A stretch of DNA of 64,000 nucleotides. It comes from Burkholderia sp. Its GTDB lineage: Bacteria; Pseudomonadota; Gammaproteobacteria; Burkholderiales; Burkholderiaceae. Positions 8,719-18,165 of the stretch are shown here, piece after piece. A program made the position numbers and the translations under genes. The stretch is taken from contig CP144362.1 of the NCBI GenBank assembly GCA_040954445.1, forward strand, positions 186,001 to 250,000, read 5' to 3'. The stretch's first letter is position 1, and each line of letters begins with the position of its first letter. The notes below the pieces were generated by a model. The model was given only the letters and a program-made list of their open reading frames with translations. It had not been told where the DNA came from and searched no databases.

Positions 8719-10503
8719 TTGGAAACCCAGAACACCCTGCGCAAGTTGATCGGCTCGGGTGCCACCACCTCGCCGCAGGCGGTGATGCGCCGCCTCTGGC
8801 CGTACATCCGTCCGCTGATCCTGATCATCGTGCTGGCGATCCTCGCGATGGGTGTGGTGGCAGCGACCGAGGTCGGGATTCCCGCGACGCTCAAGCCGCT
8901 GCTCGACCACGGCTTCGGTACGCACAGCAGTGAACGCGTCAAGTGGTTCGTCCCGACTGCGATCATCGGCCTGGCCCTGATGCGCGGCGTCGCTCAATAC
9001 GCTTCAAACTACCTGCTCAACTACGTCTCAAACCGGATCTTGCTGAAGCTGCGGCTGGAGATGTTCGAGCGCATGATCCACATCAGCGCCTCGTTCTTCC
9101 AGCGTGAGACGGCCAGCACCGTAATCAACGCAGTGGTGTTCGAGGTGAACCAGATCCTCAGCGTACTGACCGGCGTGATGATCATTCTTGTACGCGAATC
9201 GATGACGGTGATCTTCCTTCTGGGCTACCTGTTCTACCTGAACTGGCGGCTCACGCTGATCGTCGCGGTGATCATGCCCGGCATCGGCTGGCTGGTCAGC
9301 AAAATCAACCGCCGCCTGCGGTGCTTGAATCGCGAGCACCAGACGCTGACCAACTCGTTATCCTACATCGTCGAGGAGACCGTGGCCGGCTACAAAGTGG
9401 TCAAGATCCATAACGGAGAGCGCTATGAGATGGACCGCTTCACGGCGATGAGCAAGCGCCTGAGCGGCTACGCGATGCGCATGACGATCTCGGGCGGCCT
9501 GGCACAGCCGATTACCCAGTTCCTGTCCTCGATCGCGCTGGCGATCGTGATCACCATCGCGATGGTACAGTCGGCCAACGACCAGACCACGGTGGGCGGC
9601 TTCGTGGCCTTCATAACCTCGATGCTGCTGGTGATCTCGCCGCTCAAGCACTTGATCGACGTGAATCAGCCGCTACAGCGCGGCATGACGGCCGCTGAGC
9701 TGATCTTCGGCCTGATCGACGAGCCGCTCGAGCCCCAGGGCGGCGGGCGGGCCCTGTCCAAGGCGCGCGGCGAGATTGAATACCGTGCCGTATCCTTCGA
9801 CTATGGAGCGAGTGAGCGCCCCACATTGGACCAGCTTTCCTTCAAGGTCTCGCCGGGCGAGATGGTGGCGCTGGCTGGGCCTTCGGGCGGCGGCAAGTCA
9901 ACCCTGGTGAACCTACTGCCGCGTTTCTTCGACGCCATCGGCGGCGCAATCCTGGTCGACGGCGTGCCGATCGTCGACTATGACGTGCATGAGCTACGCA
10001 GCCAGCTTTCGATGGTCAGCCAGGACGTGGTGCTGTTCAACGACAGCATCGCCGCCAACGTCGCCTACGGCAGCACGCCCGATCGTGAGCGCGTGCAGGC
10101 CGCGCTCGAGGCCGCTAACCTAGCCGAGATGGTGGCGGCGATGCCCGAGGGAATGGACACGCTGATCGGCGGCAACGGCATGCGCCTGTCAGGCGGCCAG
10201 CGCCAGCGCCTGGCAATCGCGCGCGCGATTTACAAGGACGCGCCGATCCTGATCCTCGACGAGGCCACCTCAGCGCTCGACTCAGAATCCGAACGGCACG
10301 TGCAGGGCGCGCTGGAACGGCTGATGGAAGGGCGCACCACGCTCGTCATCGCGCACCGACTGTCGACCATCGAACGCGCGAACAGGATCCTGGTGCTCGA
10401 GGCCGGTCGCATCGCCGAAGAAGGTAGCCACGAGGAGCTGTTGCGTCGCGACGGGCTCTACGCGCACCTGCATCGCATCCAGTTTCAGCAGCAGGCCGCC
10501 TGA
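8719..10503 (+). CDS. msbA: lipid A export ABC transporter MsbA (TTG start)
   Basis: MsbA flips core lipid A from the inner to the outer leaflet of the inner membrane. The N-terminal half holds six membrane spans. The nucleotide-binding half has Walker [10 protein letters not shown] near residues 387–395, signature LSGGQRQR near 490, Walker [13 protein letters not shown] and the H-loop VIAHRLST. The frame runs open from the upstream IS end. I place the start at TTG 8719 because GGAAGGA (8706–8712) is a strong ribosome binding site at the right distance, and the resulting 594 aa match MsbA length. An IS-derived ATG at 8560 would add 53 unrelated residues. Likely essential. No neighbouring lipid A gene remains; the downstream side is IS debris. 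Confidence 0.92.
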   Translation: METQNTLRKLIGSGATTSPQAVMRRLWPYIRPLILIIVLAILAMGVVAATEVGIPATLKPLLDHGFGTHSSERVKWFVPTAIIGLALMRGVAQYASNYLLNYVSNRILLKLRLEMFERMIHISASFFQRETASTVINAVVFEVNQILSVLTGVMIILVRESMTVIFLLGYLFYLNWRLTLIVAVIMPGIGWLVSKINRRLRCLNREHQTLTNSLSYIVEETVAGYKVVKIHNGERYEMDRFTAMSKRLSGYAMRMTISGGLAQPITQFLSSIALAIVITIAMVQSANDQTTVGGFVAFITSMLLVISPLKHLIDVNQPLQRGMTAAELIFGLIDEPLEPQGGGRALSKARGEIEYRAVSFDYGASERPTLDQLSFKVSPGEMVALAGPSGGGKSTLVNLLPRFFDAIGGAILVDGVPIVDYDVHELRSQLSMVSQDVVLFNDSIAANVAYGSTPDRERVQAALEAANLAEMVAAMPEGMDTLIGGNGMRLSGGQRQRLAIARAIYKDAPILILDEATSALDSESERHVQGALERLMEGRTTLVIAHRLSTIERANRILVLEAGRIAEEGSHEELLRRDGLYAHLHRIQFQQQAA

Positions 10504-10537
10504 GCAGCACACCTGCTGCTTTGGAGTGGGTCGCGTC

Positions 10538-10568
10538 GGCGTTATTGCATAAATCTGGCGAGAGCCGT
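10538..10568 (+). repeat. solo ISa left-end remnant
   Basis: Thirty-one bases of the ISa left terminus (GGCGTTATTGCATAAATC, then TGGCGAGAGCCGT) directly abutting another ISa fragment at 10569. Confidence 0.8.
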
Positions 10569-10815
10569 GGCGTTGTTGCATACATCGAGTGTGAGGATGC
10601 AATAGCATCGACGGGCATAATTTTAGGCCATACGAACGGATTGCGGACGAGCGAGGTCCGCCATACGGTTGATGACGCCGACGCGAATGGAGACCTCGGT
10701 CGCCTGCGAGGCGATGTGACGCGCCCAGAGACAGTTTCCGGTGAGGGTCTTGAACCGATAGATCGCATTCTCGGCAAGCGATCGGCGGTGGTAGCTACTG
10801 TCTTGCTTCCATTCT
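10569..10815 (-). mobile_element. ISa right-end fragment
   Basis: Reverse-strand end of ISa with the last ~65 transposase codons, including the E270 region. It is cut at 10815 by the palindromic element that follows. Confidence 0.85.
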
Positions 10816-10921
10816 GGCGTTGTTGCATAAATCGAGTGTGAGGAGACGCAATGGTATCGACGGATATAATTTCAGGCGATACCGTTGCGTCTCCTCACAC
10901 TCGATTTATGCAACAACGGCC
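10816..10921. repeat. palindromic miniature element P1 (ISa right end × right end)
   Basis: Two ISa right ends face outward as inverted arms of about 44 bp, with one mismatch, around a 17-base spacer. Both arms share a private extra base (GAGGAGACG instead of GAGGACG). The right terminus has one extra G before the final CC. There is no coding capacity. The element could extrude as a long hairpin. Confidence 0.85.
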
Positions 10922-11546
10922 TTAGGAGCAGCCTTGTACATCATCCGAGCGCAGCCCCGTTTCGTCGGCTCACTGAATTTCCGCGCCTGCTTCTTTTGCC
11001 CGATGCGCAATCTCCTGGTACGTCTCGTTCAGCCATGCCTGTACCGCTGCCGGTCGCTGCTCGTCGGCCTGCTTCATCGGCCTTTGTGGCGTGAATCCAC
11101 AGCGCGCCAGATACAAGTCGGCACCTTGCAACGTCAGCGTCAAACCACATCGCTGCCGGATCAACTCCAGCACAACATGTTGCGTCCACAACGCGAACGA
11201 CATTTTCAGCTGGTCCGGCATCTGGTCGTACAACAGCATGCGAATTTCCACTTCCTGCCGCTCACTCAGGGCTCGGCTTGGGCTCACCGCTCCGCCGCTC
11301 GGCTTGTCCCGAAATCCAGCCGCACTTTCTCGGGTGTAGCTTTTGCAAATATCGTGCACGCCCGTACGCGACAGGTTCGTATGCTCGACAATTTTGTCAT
11401 AGATCCAGCCGAGCGTGCGCAGGTTGCTTACCTGACCTCGCCGCTCTTCACGTGCCTCACGAGGAAGCGATTTCATGTCTCATTTTTTGTGCCCCTCACA
11501 TGAGAGGGGATTTTCTAATTTCAAGATTGCAAATTTCGGATCAATA
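10922..11546 (-). mobile_element. IS630-family element, 5' half
   Basis: Contains the TA-type end (GGATCAATA at 11538–11546), the palindromic leader with ACATGAGAGGGGA, and the N-terminal half of the transposase. The rest is lost at 10922. It lies directly upstream of the fhu operon and has replaced whatever preceded it. Confidence 0.8.
10925..11476 (-). pseudogene. IS630 transposase, N-terminal fragment with internal stop
   Basis: The product begins MKSLPREAREERRGQV and has the helix-turn-helix region LRTLGWIYDKIVEHTNLSRTG typical of IS630 transposases. After GAEIQ the expected Trp codon TGG is TGA (about 10970), and the element ends soon after. Non-functional. Confidence 0.82.
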
Positions 11547-11573
11547 AAGATCAGAAGTTGTAGATCAATAATG

Positions 11574-11642
11574 ATGCCCCGGCGGGTCTCGGCCCGCCGT
11601 TCCAGCCAGATCAAGCAGACGATGGAACACCGAAGCCCGTGA
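11574..11642 (+). pseudogene. 3' tail of a lost upstream operon gene
   Basis: An open frame ends PRRVSARRSSQIKQTMEHRSP and stops at TGA 11640–11642, overlapping the fhuC GTG start as GTGA. Such 4-base overlaps are typical of translationally coupled operon genes. This suggests the last ~20 codons of a gene whose body was removed when the IS630 element arrived. Too short to identify; in siderophore loci a biosynthesis or transport gene would fit. It contains a GGCGGG/CCCGCC inverted repeat without a T-tract. Confidence 0.4.
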
Positions 11643-12433
11643 CCACATCCCCCGGCGATGCGCCGCTCTACCGACTTTCATGCGTCGATTTCGCGATCGG
11701 CGACAAACTACTATTGCAGGACATCACGCTGGATATCCAGGTCGGGCAGGTGGTCGGCCTGATCGGCCACAACGGCTCCGGCAAGACCTCCCTGATGCGC
11801 CTGCTGGCACGCTTGCATGCGCCCACGCGCGGCAGCATCGCGTTCGGCGGCGCGCCGCTGGCTGGCTGGCCGTACCGGCGCTTCGCGCAGCAAGTCGCAC
11901 ACCTGCCGCAGTACACGCCGGCCACCGACGGTCTACTGGTTCGCGAGCTGGTCGCCCTCGGTCGTTATCCCTGGCACGGCGCGTTGGGCCGCTTCACACG
12001 CGAGGATCACGAGCACGTCGAAAACGCGATGGTCTCGACCGACGTCGTGCATTACGCAGAGCGTCCCGTCGACAGCCTTTCGGGCGGCGAGCGTCAGCGC
12101 GTCTGGCTGGCCATGCTGATCGCGCAGGACAGCCGCTGCGTGCTGCTCGACGAGCCCACCTCTGCGGTCGACATCGGCCACCAGCTCGAGGTACTGAAAC
12201 TGATCCGCACATTGTGCGAGGCGCACGACATGACTGCCGTGGTGGTACTGCACGACGTCAACATGGCCACGCGCTTTTGCACCCAGCTGGTGTCTCTGCG
12301 CCACGGCCGCGTGCTGATGCAGGCCAGCCCCGAGGAGATCATGTGCGAGGATAGCCTGGAGGCGATCTACGGCGTGCCGATGGGTGTGATAACCGATCCG
12401 GTCGGCGGCCACCTCATCGGTTATCCGCGATGA
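11639..12433 (+). CDS. fhuC: iron-siderophore ABC transporter ATP-binding protein
   Basis: This is the cytoplasmic ATPase that powers import of ferric hydroxamate-type siderophores. The 264-aa product has Walker A GHNGSGKT at residues 43–50, signature LSGGE at 147–151, Walker B VLLDEPTSAVD near 168–178 and the switch His in VVLHDVNMA. The Q-loop segment HLPQYTP and the LGRYPWHG motif are typical of FhuC/FepC ATPases. GTG start at 11639 overlaps an upstream stop (GTGA). The stop overlaps fhuD (ATGA), so the three genes form one operon. The family also includes the ornibactin/malleobactin uptake ATPases of Burkholderia, so the exact substrate is open. Confidence 0.88.
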   Translation: MTTSPGDAPLYRLSCVDFAIGDKLLLQDITLDIQVGQVVGLIGHNGSGKTSLMRLLARLHAPTRGSIAFGGAPLAGWPYRRFAQQVAHLPQYTPATDGLLVRELVALGRYPWHGALGRFTREDHEHVENAMVSTDVVHYAERPVDSLSGGERQRVWLAMLIAQDSRCVLLDEPTSAVDIGHQLEVLKLIRTLCEAHDMTAVVVLHDVNMATRFCTQLVSLRHGRVLMQASPEEIMCEDSLEAIYGVPMGVITDPVGGHLIGYPR

Positions 12434-13458
12434 GCCGCATTCGTTCCCGTCTTCACCCGGATGCCGGTCGGCGCCGCTGGCTCGCGCGCGGCGGGGCGCT
12501 CGGCCTGGCCGGCGTGGCCGCCGCGCTCGGGGCGCTGGCGCGGCCCGACACCCGGCACGCTGCACCAGTCGCGATGACAGCCGATCTGTCCGCTAGCGCG
12601 GTTGAATCCGCCGCGATCCCCAAGCGCATTGTCACCATGAACTGGGAGCTGACCGAGACGCTGCTCGCGCTCGGCGTGGTGCCGATCGGCGTGACGCTGC
12701 CAGACTGGTATCGTAGCTCGATCGTCGAGCCGCCGCTGCCGCCGGGTATCACCGACGTCGGCCTACTGTACCAGCCGAACTTCGAGGTACTGCTCACACT
12801 CAAGCCCGACCTGCTGGTGCTCACGCCGGGCCACGCGCCGGCACTGGACATCCTGCAGCGGATCGCGCCGACCATCATCATGAGCCAGTATATGACGAGC
12901 GCGCAGCCCTATCTCGACCTGTGCAACGAGACCAGGAAGCTGGCCGCGCGCGTCGGTCGCCCGCAGCGCGCCGTCGAACTCGTGGCCGAGGCTGCGCGCA
13001 CCACCGAGACGGTGCGCTCGGGGCTCGCCGCAAGGCCTGCGCTGCTCGGCAAGTCGGTGATCGTAGCCGACCTGGTTGACGATCGGCACCTGCGCGTCTA
13101 TGGCCAAGGCAGCTTGTTCGACGAGATGCTCGGCAAGCTTGGCGTGCGCAATGCCGCGCATCCGCGCGCCGGCGGCCCGATCTGGCGGACCCAGGCCGGT
13201 TATTCTCTGGTGCCGCTGCAGCGGCTCGCCGAGATACCCGAGGCCAGTGTGCTGCTGGTCGGCCCGGTCAAGGTGCCGGCCCGCGCCGGCCTAGCCGGCA
13301 ATGTGATCTGGCATGCGCTGCCGGCGGTGCGCGAGCGCCGCGTGGCCGCGCTGCCTGTGATCGCGCCTTATGGAGGACTTGTGTCGATGCAACGTTTCGT
13401 GCGGGCGATCGCCGCCGCGCTAGCCACGATCGAGGCGGGAGGCGGCGGTGTCACGTAA
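12430..13458 (+). CDS. fhuD: iron-siderophore periplasmic binding protein, FhuD-like
   Basis: This is the periplasmic receptor that hands ferric siderophore to the FhuB-type permease. The 342-aa product starts with an Arg-rich n-region (RRRWLARGGALGLAG), which resembles a twin-arginine signal. The TroA/FhuD-type binding domain follows: PKRIVTMNWELTETLLALGVVPIG, then PNFEVLLTLKPDLLVLTPG, VYGQGSLFDEML and the C-terminal PYGGLVSMQRFV. It overlaps fhuC by 4 bases (ATGA) and fhuB by 11, indicating coupled translation. The substrate cannot be deduced. Confidence 0.87.
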   Translation: MSRIRSRLHPDAGRRRWLARGGALGLAGVAAALGALARPDTRHAAPVAMTADLSASAVESAAIPKRIVTMNWELTETLLALGVVPIGVTLPDWYRSSIVEPPLPPGITDVGLLYQPNFEVLLTLKPDLLVLTPGHAPALDILQRIAPTIIMSQYMTSAQPYLDLCNETRKLAARVGRPQRAVELVAEAARTTETVRSGLAARPALLGKSVIVADLVDDRHLRVYGQGSLFDEMLGKLGVRNAAHPRAGGPIWRTQAGYSLVPLQRLAEIPEASVLLVGPVKVPARAGLAGNVIWHALPAVRERRVAALPVIAPYGGLVSMQRFVRAIAAALATIEAGGGGVT

Positions 13459-15484
13459 CCTGATGAGCCTGCCGCGCCAGACCGTGCCGCGCGACACGCG
13501 CTGGTGGGTGATCGGCACGATGATCGCGGTCTCGCTTTTGCTAGCGATCCTTGGCATCCGAGCCGAACTCGACGGCGCCTCGTTCTGGCAGGCGCTGATC
13601 TCGCCCGATCAGCACAACTTGCGTGAGCTCCTGGTGCGTTACAGCATGCTGCCGCGCATCGCCATGACTTTGCTGTGCGGCGGCGCGCTGGCGCTGGCCG
13701 GCACCCTTGCGCAGCAGGTGCTGCACAATCCGCTGGCCGAGCCGATGACGCTCGGCGTGTTCCCCGGCGCTCACCTCGCGTTGATCTTCGCTGATCTATG
13801 GGCCCCCCCGTCCTGGCTGGGGGCGGGGCGGCCCTTGATCGCCCTGGCGGGTGGCCTGCTGGCGATGCTAGCAGTGTTTGCGCTATCGGCGCGGCAGCGC
13901 ATGGCACCGCTCGCGGTGGTGCTCTCTGGCATGATCGTTAACCTCTATTTCGGCACGATCAGCCAGGCGATATCGATGGCCCACTTCGAGCTGCTGCGCG
14001 GCCTGATGATATGGGGCGGCGGGGCGCTCGACCAGACCGGCTGGCACGAGAGCCGTATGCTCGGTGTGGCTGTGTTCGGCTGCGTAATCGTAACGGCGCT
14101 GCTGCGTCGACCGCTCGGTGTGTTCGATGCCGGCGACTCGACCGTGCGCAGCCTCGGCGTCGATCTGCACCGGACGCGCGGGGTGGCGCTGCTGATAGCG
14201 GTAGTGCTAACCGCGGCGGTGGTCTCGACGGTCGGCGTGATCGGTTTCGTCGGCCTAGCCGCGACCACTCTGGCGCGCCTGGTCGGCGCGCGCAGGCTTG
14301 ACCAGCGCCTGGTGTGGGTGCCACTGCTGGGTGCCGCGCTACTGTGGCTGACCGACGAGCTGGTGCGCATGGTGTCGTCTGCCGAACTGTTCTCCGCACA
14401 TCTTCTTCCGACCGGCACCGTCACCTCGCTGGTCGGCGTGCCCCTGCTGCTGTTCCTGCTGCCGCGCCTGCGCGCCCAGCCCAATCTGCACGCGGCGGTT
14501 GGCATCGCCGTGCAGCCGTCCCCCACACGGCTTGCACGTCGCCTGCCGCTGGCCTTTCTGGCGCTGCTGGTGGTTCTGGCGCTCAGCTTCGGCGTGACGC
14601 GCACGGTCGATGGCTTGCGCGTCGGCGATCTCGAGCAGATTCGCGCGATCATGTTGTGGCGCCTGCCGCACACGGTGGCGGCGGCCTCGGCCGGCGTGCT
14701 GCTGGCGATCGGCGGCACCCTGATCCAGCGTAGCACCGCCAATCCGATGACTAGCCCGGATCTACTCGGCGTCAGCTCGGGTGGCATGCTCGGCCTGGTG
14801 GTGGCGCTGTTCATGGGCGTCACGCCGGGGCCCGGCGTGCTGTTCGCCAGTTGCCTGGCTGGCGTTATGATCACGCTGGTGGTGCTGATGTCGCTGGGGG
14901 CGCGCGTGGCCTTCGCGCCGGAGCGGCTGCTGCTGATCGGCGTGGCGATCAGCGCGCTTTTGCAGGCGGTTGTTAGCGCCATGATGTCGAGCGGCGATGC
15001 GCGGGTCGGGCTGCTGCTCAACTTCATTGTCGGCTCTACCTACTACGTGCAGGCACCAATCGCCTATACGGTCGCCGTAATCGCGCTGCTCGGCCTGGTG
15101 GGCGCGCCGCTGATGAGCCGCTGGATCGAGACGCTCGGCATGGGTCCAGAGGTGGCGGTCGGGCTCGGTATCCCGGTCGGTCGAGCGCGCCTGATGATCC
15201 TGCTGCTGGCCTCGGTGCTGACCGCCGCCTCGACCCTGCTGGTCGGCCCGCTACCCTTCGTTGGCCTGATCGCGCCGCATATCGCTCGCTTCTCAGGCGC
15301 GCGCCGGCCCGCCTCGCAGATCCTGGTGGCGGCGATGATCGGCATTCTACTGATGACCTTCGCCGAATGGCTGGGCCGCCAACTGATATTTCCCGAGGAG
15401 CTGGCGTCGGGCCTGGTAGCTACCCTGATCGGCGGCCCTTATCTGATTGCGTTGATACTGCGCAAGACGGTCACCCCGACCTAA
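13448..15484 (+). CDS. fhuB: iron-siderophore ABC permease, fused two-domain FhuB type
   Basis: This is the inner-membrane channel of the importer. At 678 aa it is a fusion of two BtuC/FecCD permease halves, as in FhuB. The first half has ALAGTLAQQVLHNPLAEPMTLGV and the second ALAIGGTLIQRSTANPMTSPDLLGV (about residues 410–440). Each half has a coupling-helix region (GFVGLAATTLARL and PFVGLIAPHIARF). GTG 13448 follows GGAGGCGG at good spacing; ATG 13463 is the alternative. The gene closes the fhuCDB operon. An inverted-repeat-rich stretch (15494–15525) follows, then an ISa copy. Confidence 0.9.
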   Translation: MSRNLMSLPRQTVPRDTRWWVIGTMIAVSLLLAILGIRAELDGASFWQALISPDQHNLRELLVRYSMLPRIAMTLLCGGALALAGTLAQQVLHNPLAEPMTLGVFPGAHLALIFADLWAPPSWLGAGRPLIALAGGLLAMLAVFALSARQRMAPLAVVLSGMIVNLYFGTISQAISMAHFELLRGLMIWGGGALDQTGWHESRMLGVAVFGCVIVTALLRRPLGVFDAGDSTVRSLGVDLHRTRGVALLIAVVLTAAVVSTVGVIGFVGLAATTLARLVGARRLDQRLVWVPLLGAALLWLTDELVRMVSSAELFSAHLLPTGTVTSLVGVPLLLFLLPRLRAQPNLHAAVGIAVQPSPTRLARRLPLAFLALLVVLALSFGVTRTVDGLRVGDLEQIRAIMLWRLPHTVAAASAGVLLAIGGTLIQRSTANPMTSPDLLGVSSGGMLGLVVALFMGVTPGPGVLFASCLAGVMITLVVLMSLGARVAFAPERLLLIGVAISALLQAVVSAMMSSGDARVGLLLNFIVGSTYYVQAPIAYTVAVIALLGLVGAPLMSRWIETLGMGPEVAVGLGIPVGRARLMILLLASVLTAASTLLVGPLPFVGLIAPHIARFSGARRPASQILVAAMIGILLMTFAEWLGRQLIFPEELASGLVATLIGGPYLIALILRKTVTPT

Positions 15485-15532
15485 TGCCGGGGCAGCGCAC
15501 GCATACGTCTCGAAGTGCGCGCGTGCTACCGT

Positions 15533-16409
15533 GGCGTTTGTTGCATAAATCGAGCGAGATCCGTTGACGTTTACGCGCAACGGTCGCGGGGCCAGCCCAC
15601 TATCAAGTCAGAGTCCAGAGTAACTGCCTAATTTTTGCCAAGAAAATGCGCAAGGACATACACAAGACAGGTGAGCCGAAGGCATGCTACCGTCTCAGGA
15701 ATTGGGCGGCCTTATGGATGAAGGCCTGATCAACCGGGGGAACGTAGCGATATAGATAGATGAAGCCGTCCTTGCCAGCATACCCGACGCCATACCCACA
15801 CGTTGCGCCCGTGTCTATACGGCGGCAAGACGCTGATTCAGGCATTACTGGCGTGAAGACCGTCTATCGACTGACGTTGCGCGCCCTGCAAGGTTTCACC
15901 CAAAGTCGGTCGCGATCTGGCCTTCCCGAGCTTGCCGGTGCCGAATTACACCACGCTCTGTCGCCGGGCAAAACGCTTGATGTCGAACTGCCGATCCTTC
16001 GCGACAACGAACCGATCCATCTTCTAGTCGACAGGGCGTTGTTGCACACAGTGTTGTTCCTTCGATTCTGCCACGCGAGGGTGCCGTTCATTGGCAAGCG
16101 GATATGCCCGGTGCGGCGTGGCGTAATGGCGCGGTTGATGCAATTGCCCGTGACGGTCGTCGAGAATGGAAGCAAGGCACTGGCTACCACCGGCGATCGC
16201 TTGCCGAGAATGCGATGTATCGGTTCAAGACCCTCACCGGCAACTGTCTCTGGGCGCGTCACATCGAGGCGCAGGCGACCGAGGTCGCCGTTCGCGTCGG
16301 CGTCATCAACCGCATGGCGGACCTCGCTCGTCCGCAATCCGTTCGTATCGCCTGCATTATGCCCGTCCGATGCCATGGCGTCCTCACGTTCGATTTATGC
16401 AACAACGCC
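15533..16409 (+). mobile_element. ISa copy with internal deletion
   Basis: Left end GGCGTTTGTTGCATAAATC (one extra T) and a standard right end at 16409. About 250 bp of the transposase centre is missing between GTCGACAGG (16038) and GCACACAGTG (16046), removing the region after D128 through D202. Stops also interrupt the N-terminal part. No target duplication. Confidence 0.88.
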
Positions 16410-16429
16410 CGTTTTCCATGCGCATCAGA

Positions 16430-16487
16430 TGAGGGACGCTTTTAAAATTTAAAGATCACAAATTGTGGATCAATATGCAACAACGCC
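16430..16487. repeat. IS630-type miniature fragment joined to ISa tip
   Basis: An AT-rich half element ending TTGTGGATCAATA is followed directly by TGCAACAACGCC, the last 12 bases of an ISa end. This fits a TA-targeted miniature element that landed in the TTTATGC of an ISa terminus. Confidence 0.6.
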
Positions 16488-16604
16488 CCACCTCCAGAAA
16501 TCGATTCGCATACATTTTCGGAGTGCAGTTGTTGCTACATTCTCTTTGCCATTCACGCAATTTACTGGTTGGTGAAGGTATTGCACTGCAGATTCGAGGC
16601 CACC

Positions 16605-17753
16605 GTGTTAAAAATATTTCTCGATGTAACCCGTCTGATGTCCCGGCTATCAAAAGGTTTGCTGCCGACCGGCGTTGACAGAGTCGGGCTGGCTTACATC
16701 GAAAGATACGGTGCTGACGCCCAGGCCGTATTCAGCCACGCGGGCTTCGCCCGCACCTTTTCGCGCGACGAATCGCGGCGCATCTTCGACATGCTACTAT
16801 CCGGTAGTTGCGCCCGGGAACCACGTTTGCTGTCGCGACTCGGCTCGTTCGGAAACTGGCTGGATCTACGCCGCTCTCCCGGCGTGCTTCTGCATATCAG
16901 CCATAACGGCATCGAGCACGCGCGCTATTACACATGGATGAACAGACGGGCGATACGTCCAGTCTTCATGATCCATGACCTGATCCCGCTGACCCACGCC
17001 GAATACTGCCGTCCTGGCGTCGATACCCAGCACCGGTGTCGCGTCCACATGGCGATTCGCCATGCCGGCGGGCTGATCGCCAATTCGCGCGCTACCCTCG
17101 ACGCGCTCGCGGTCGAAGCGGCCAGTGCCTCTCTGACACTGCCGCCGTGCGTGGTCGCGAAGCTGGCACCCGGTATCACGCCCGGCCCGAGCCGAACCAG
17201 CGAATTCAGCTCCCCTTATTTCGTGACGCTCGGTACCATCGAGCCGCGAAAGAACCACTGGCTGCTGCTCCATGTCTGGCGACGGATGGTGGAACAGCTC
17301 GGCAACGCCGCGCCCAAGCTCGTGATTGTCGGCCGACGAGGATGGGAATGTGAAAACGTGGTGGACATGCTCGAGCGGTGCGCGACGCTGAAAGGCGTCG
17401 TCGAGGAAATAAACTGCAGTGACGAGTGGCTGTATACGTTGCTGCAGCATGCACGTGCCCTGCTGTTTCCTTCCTTCGTGGAAGGCTACGGTATGCCGCT
17501 GGTGGAAGCGCTGATGATAGGTGTTCCCGTCATCGCCAGCGATCTGGCGGTTTTTCACGAGATTGCCTCGGAGATACCGGATTATCTTGATCCGCTCGAC
17601 GGTCGGGGTTGGCTCGCGCGGATCCTGGCCTACACGGAAGTTGACAGCGCCGAACGGGCGTCGCAACTTTCCCGTATCGCTAGTTTTGAGCCGCCGACCT
17701 GGTCCGATCATTTTCAGCATGTCGACCGGTTCATTGCTTCTTTGTTCGAATGA
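16605..17753 (+). CDS. GT4-type glycosyltransferase, probable capsule synthesis
   Basis: A cytoplasmic or membrane-associated glycosyltransferase (382 aa). It has the GT-B fold C-terminal signatures FVTLGTIEPRKNHWLLL, KLVIVGRRGWE and the donor-binding FPSFVEGYGMPLVEALMIGVPVIASD with its EX7E-like pair. The N-terminus KIFLDVTRLMSRLSKGLLPTGVDRV is typical of capsule or O-antigen GT4 enzymes. Start GTG 16605 follows GAGG at six bases; an in-frame start at 16569 lacks one. Its neighbour across an IS cluster is kpsC, so a remnant of a group-2/3-type capsule locus is likely (wcbA–wcbB in B. pseudomallei pair the same two families). Acceptor and sugar are unknown. Confidence 0.8.
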   Translation: MLKIFLDVTRLMSRLSKGLLPTGVDRVGLAYIERYGADAQAVFSHAGFARTFSRDESRRIFDMLLSGSCAREPRLLSRLGSFGNWLDLRRSPGVLLHISHNGIEHARYYTWMNRRAIRPVFMIHDLIPLTHAEYCRPGVDTQHRCRVHMAIRHAGGLIANSRATLDALAVEAASASLTLPPCVVAKLAPGITPGPSRTSEFSSPYFVTLGTIEPRKNHWLLLHVWRRMVEQLGNAAPKLVIVGRRGWECENVVDMLERCATLKGVVEEINCSDEWLYTLLQHARALLFPSFVEGYGMPLVEALMIGVPVIASDLAVFHEIASEIPDYLDPLDGRGWLARILAYTEVDSAERASQLSRIASFEPPTWSDHFQHVDRFIASLFE

Positions 17754-17786
17754 ATCCAGCACAGACATGGCGAATCCGAGCCTACA

Positions 17787-18165
17787 TGTGGCGTAAAGTC
17801 CATCTCGCGCTCAACGCGAATACGGGTCACGTGCATGCCGCGCTAATGACACATCAGAATGTGGCTGACGGTGACGCTCTGGCCAAGTTGCTCGACCAGA
17901 TTCCACGCGAAGAACAAATCGATGTCATCGGCGGTGACGGTGCCTACGACACCAAGCCATGCCATGCGGCCATTGCTGCACGCAGTGCTATTCCTTCGAT
18001 TCCGCCACGCGAGTGTGCCGTTCATTGTCCAGCGGATATGCCCAGTGCGGCGTGGCGTAATGGCGCGGTTGATGCAATTGCCCGTGACGGTCGTCGAGAA
18101 TGGAAGCAAGACAGTGGCTACCACCGGCGATCGCTTGCCGAGAATGTGATGTATCGGTTCAAAAC
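17787..18165 (+). pseudogene. ISa transposase fragment (left part of interrupted copy)
   Basis: Begins at TGGCGTAAAGTCC inside the transposase ([11 protein letters not shown]) and runs to VMYRFK, where a second ISa copy is inserted at 18166. It continues at 19289. The 5' third is missing at the junction with the glycosyltransferase tail. Confidence 0.88.

Noticed and set aside
11581..11598. Rho-independent terminator upstream of fhuC
   Set aside because: A GGCGGG/CCCGCC stem exists but no T-tract follows and it lies inside the open tail frame coupled to fhuC.
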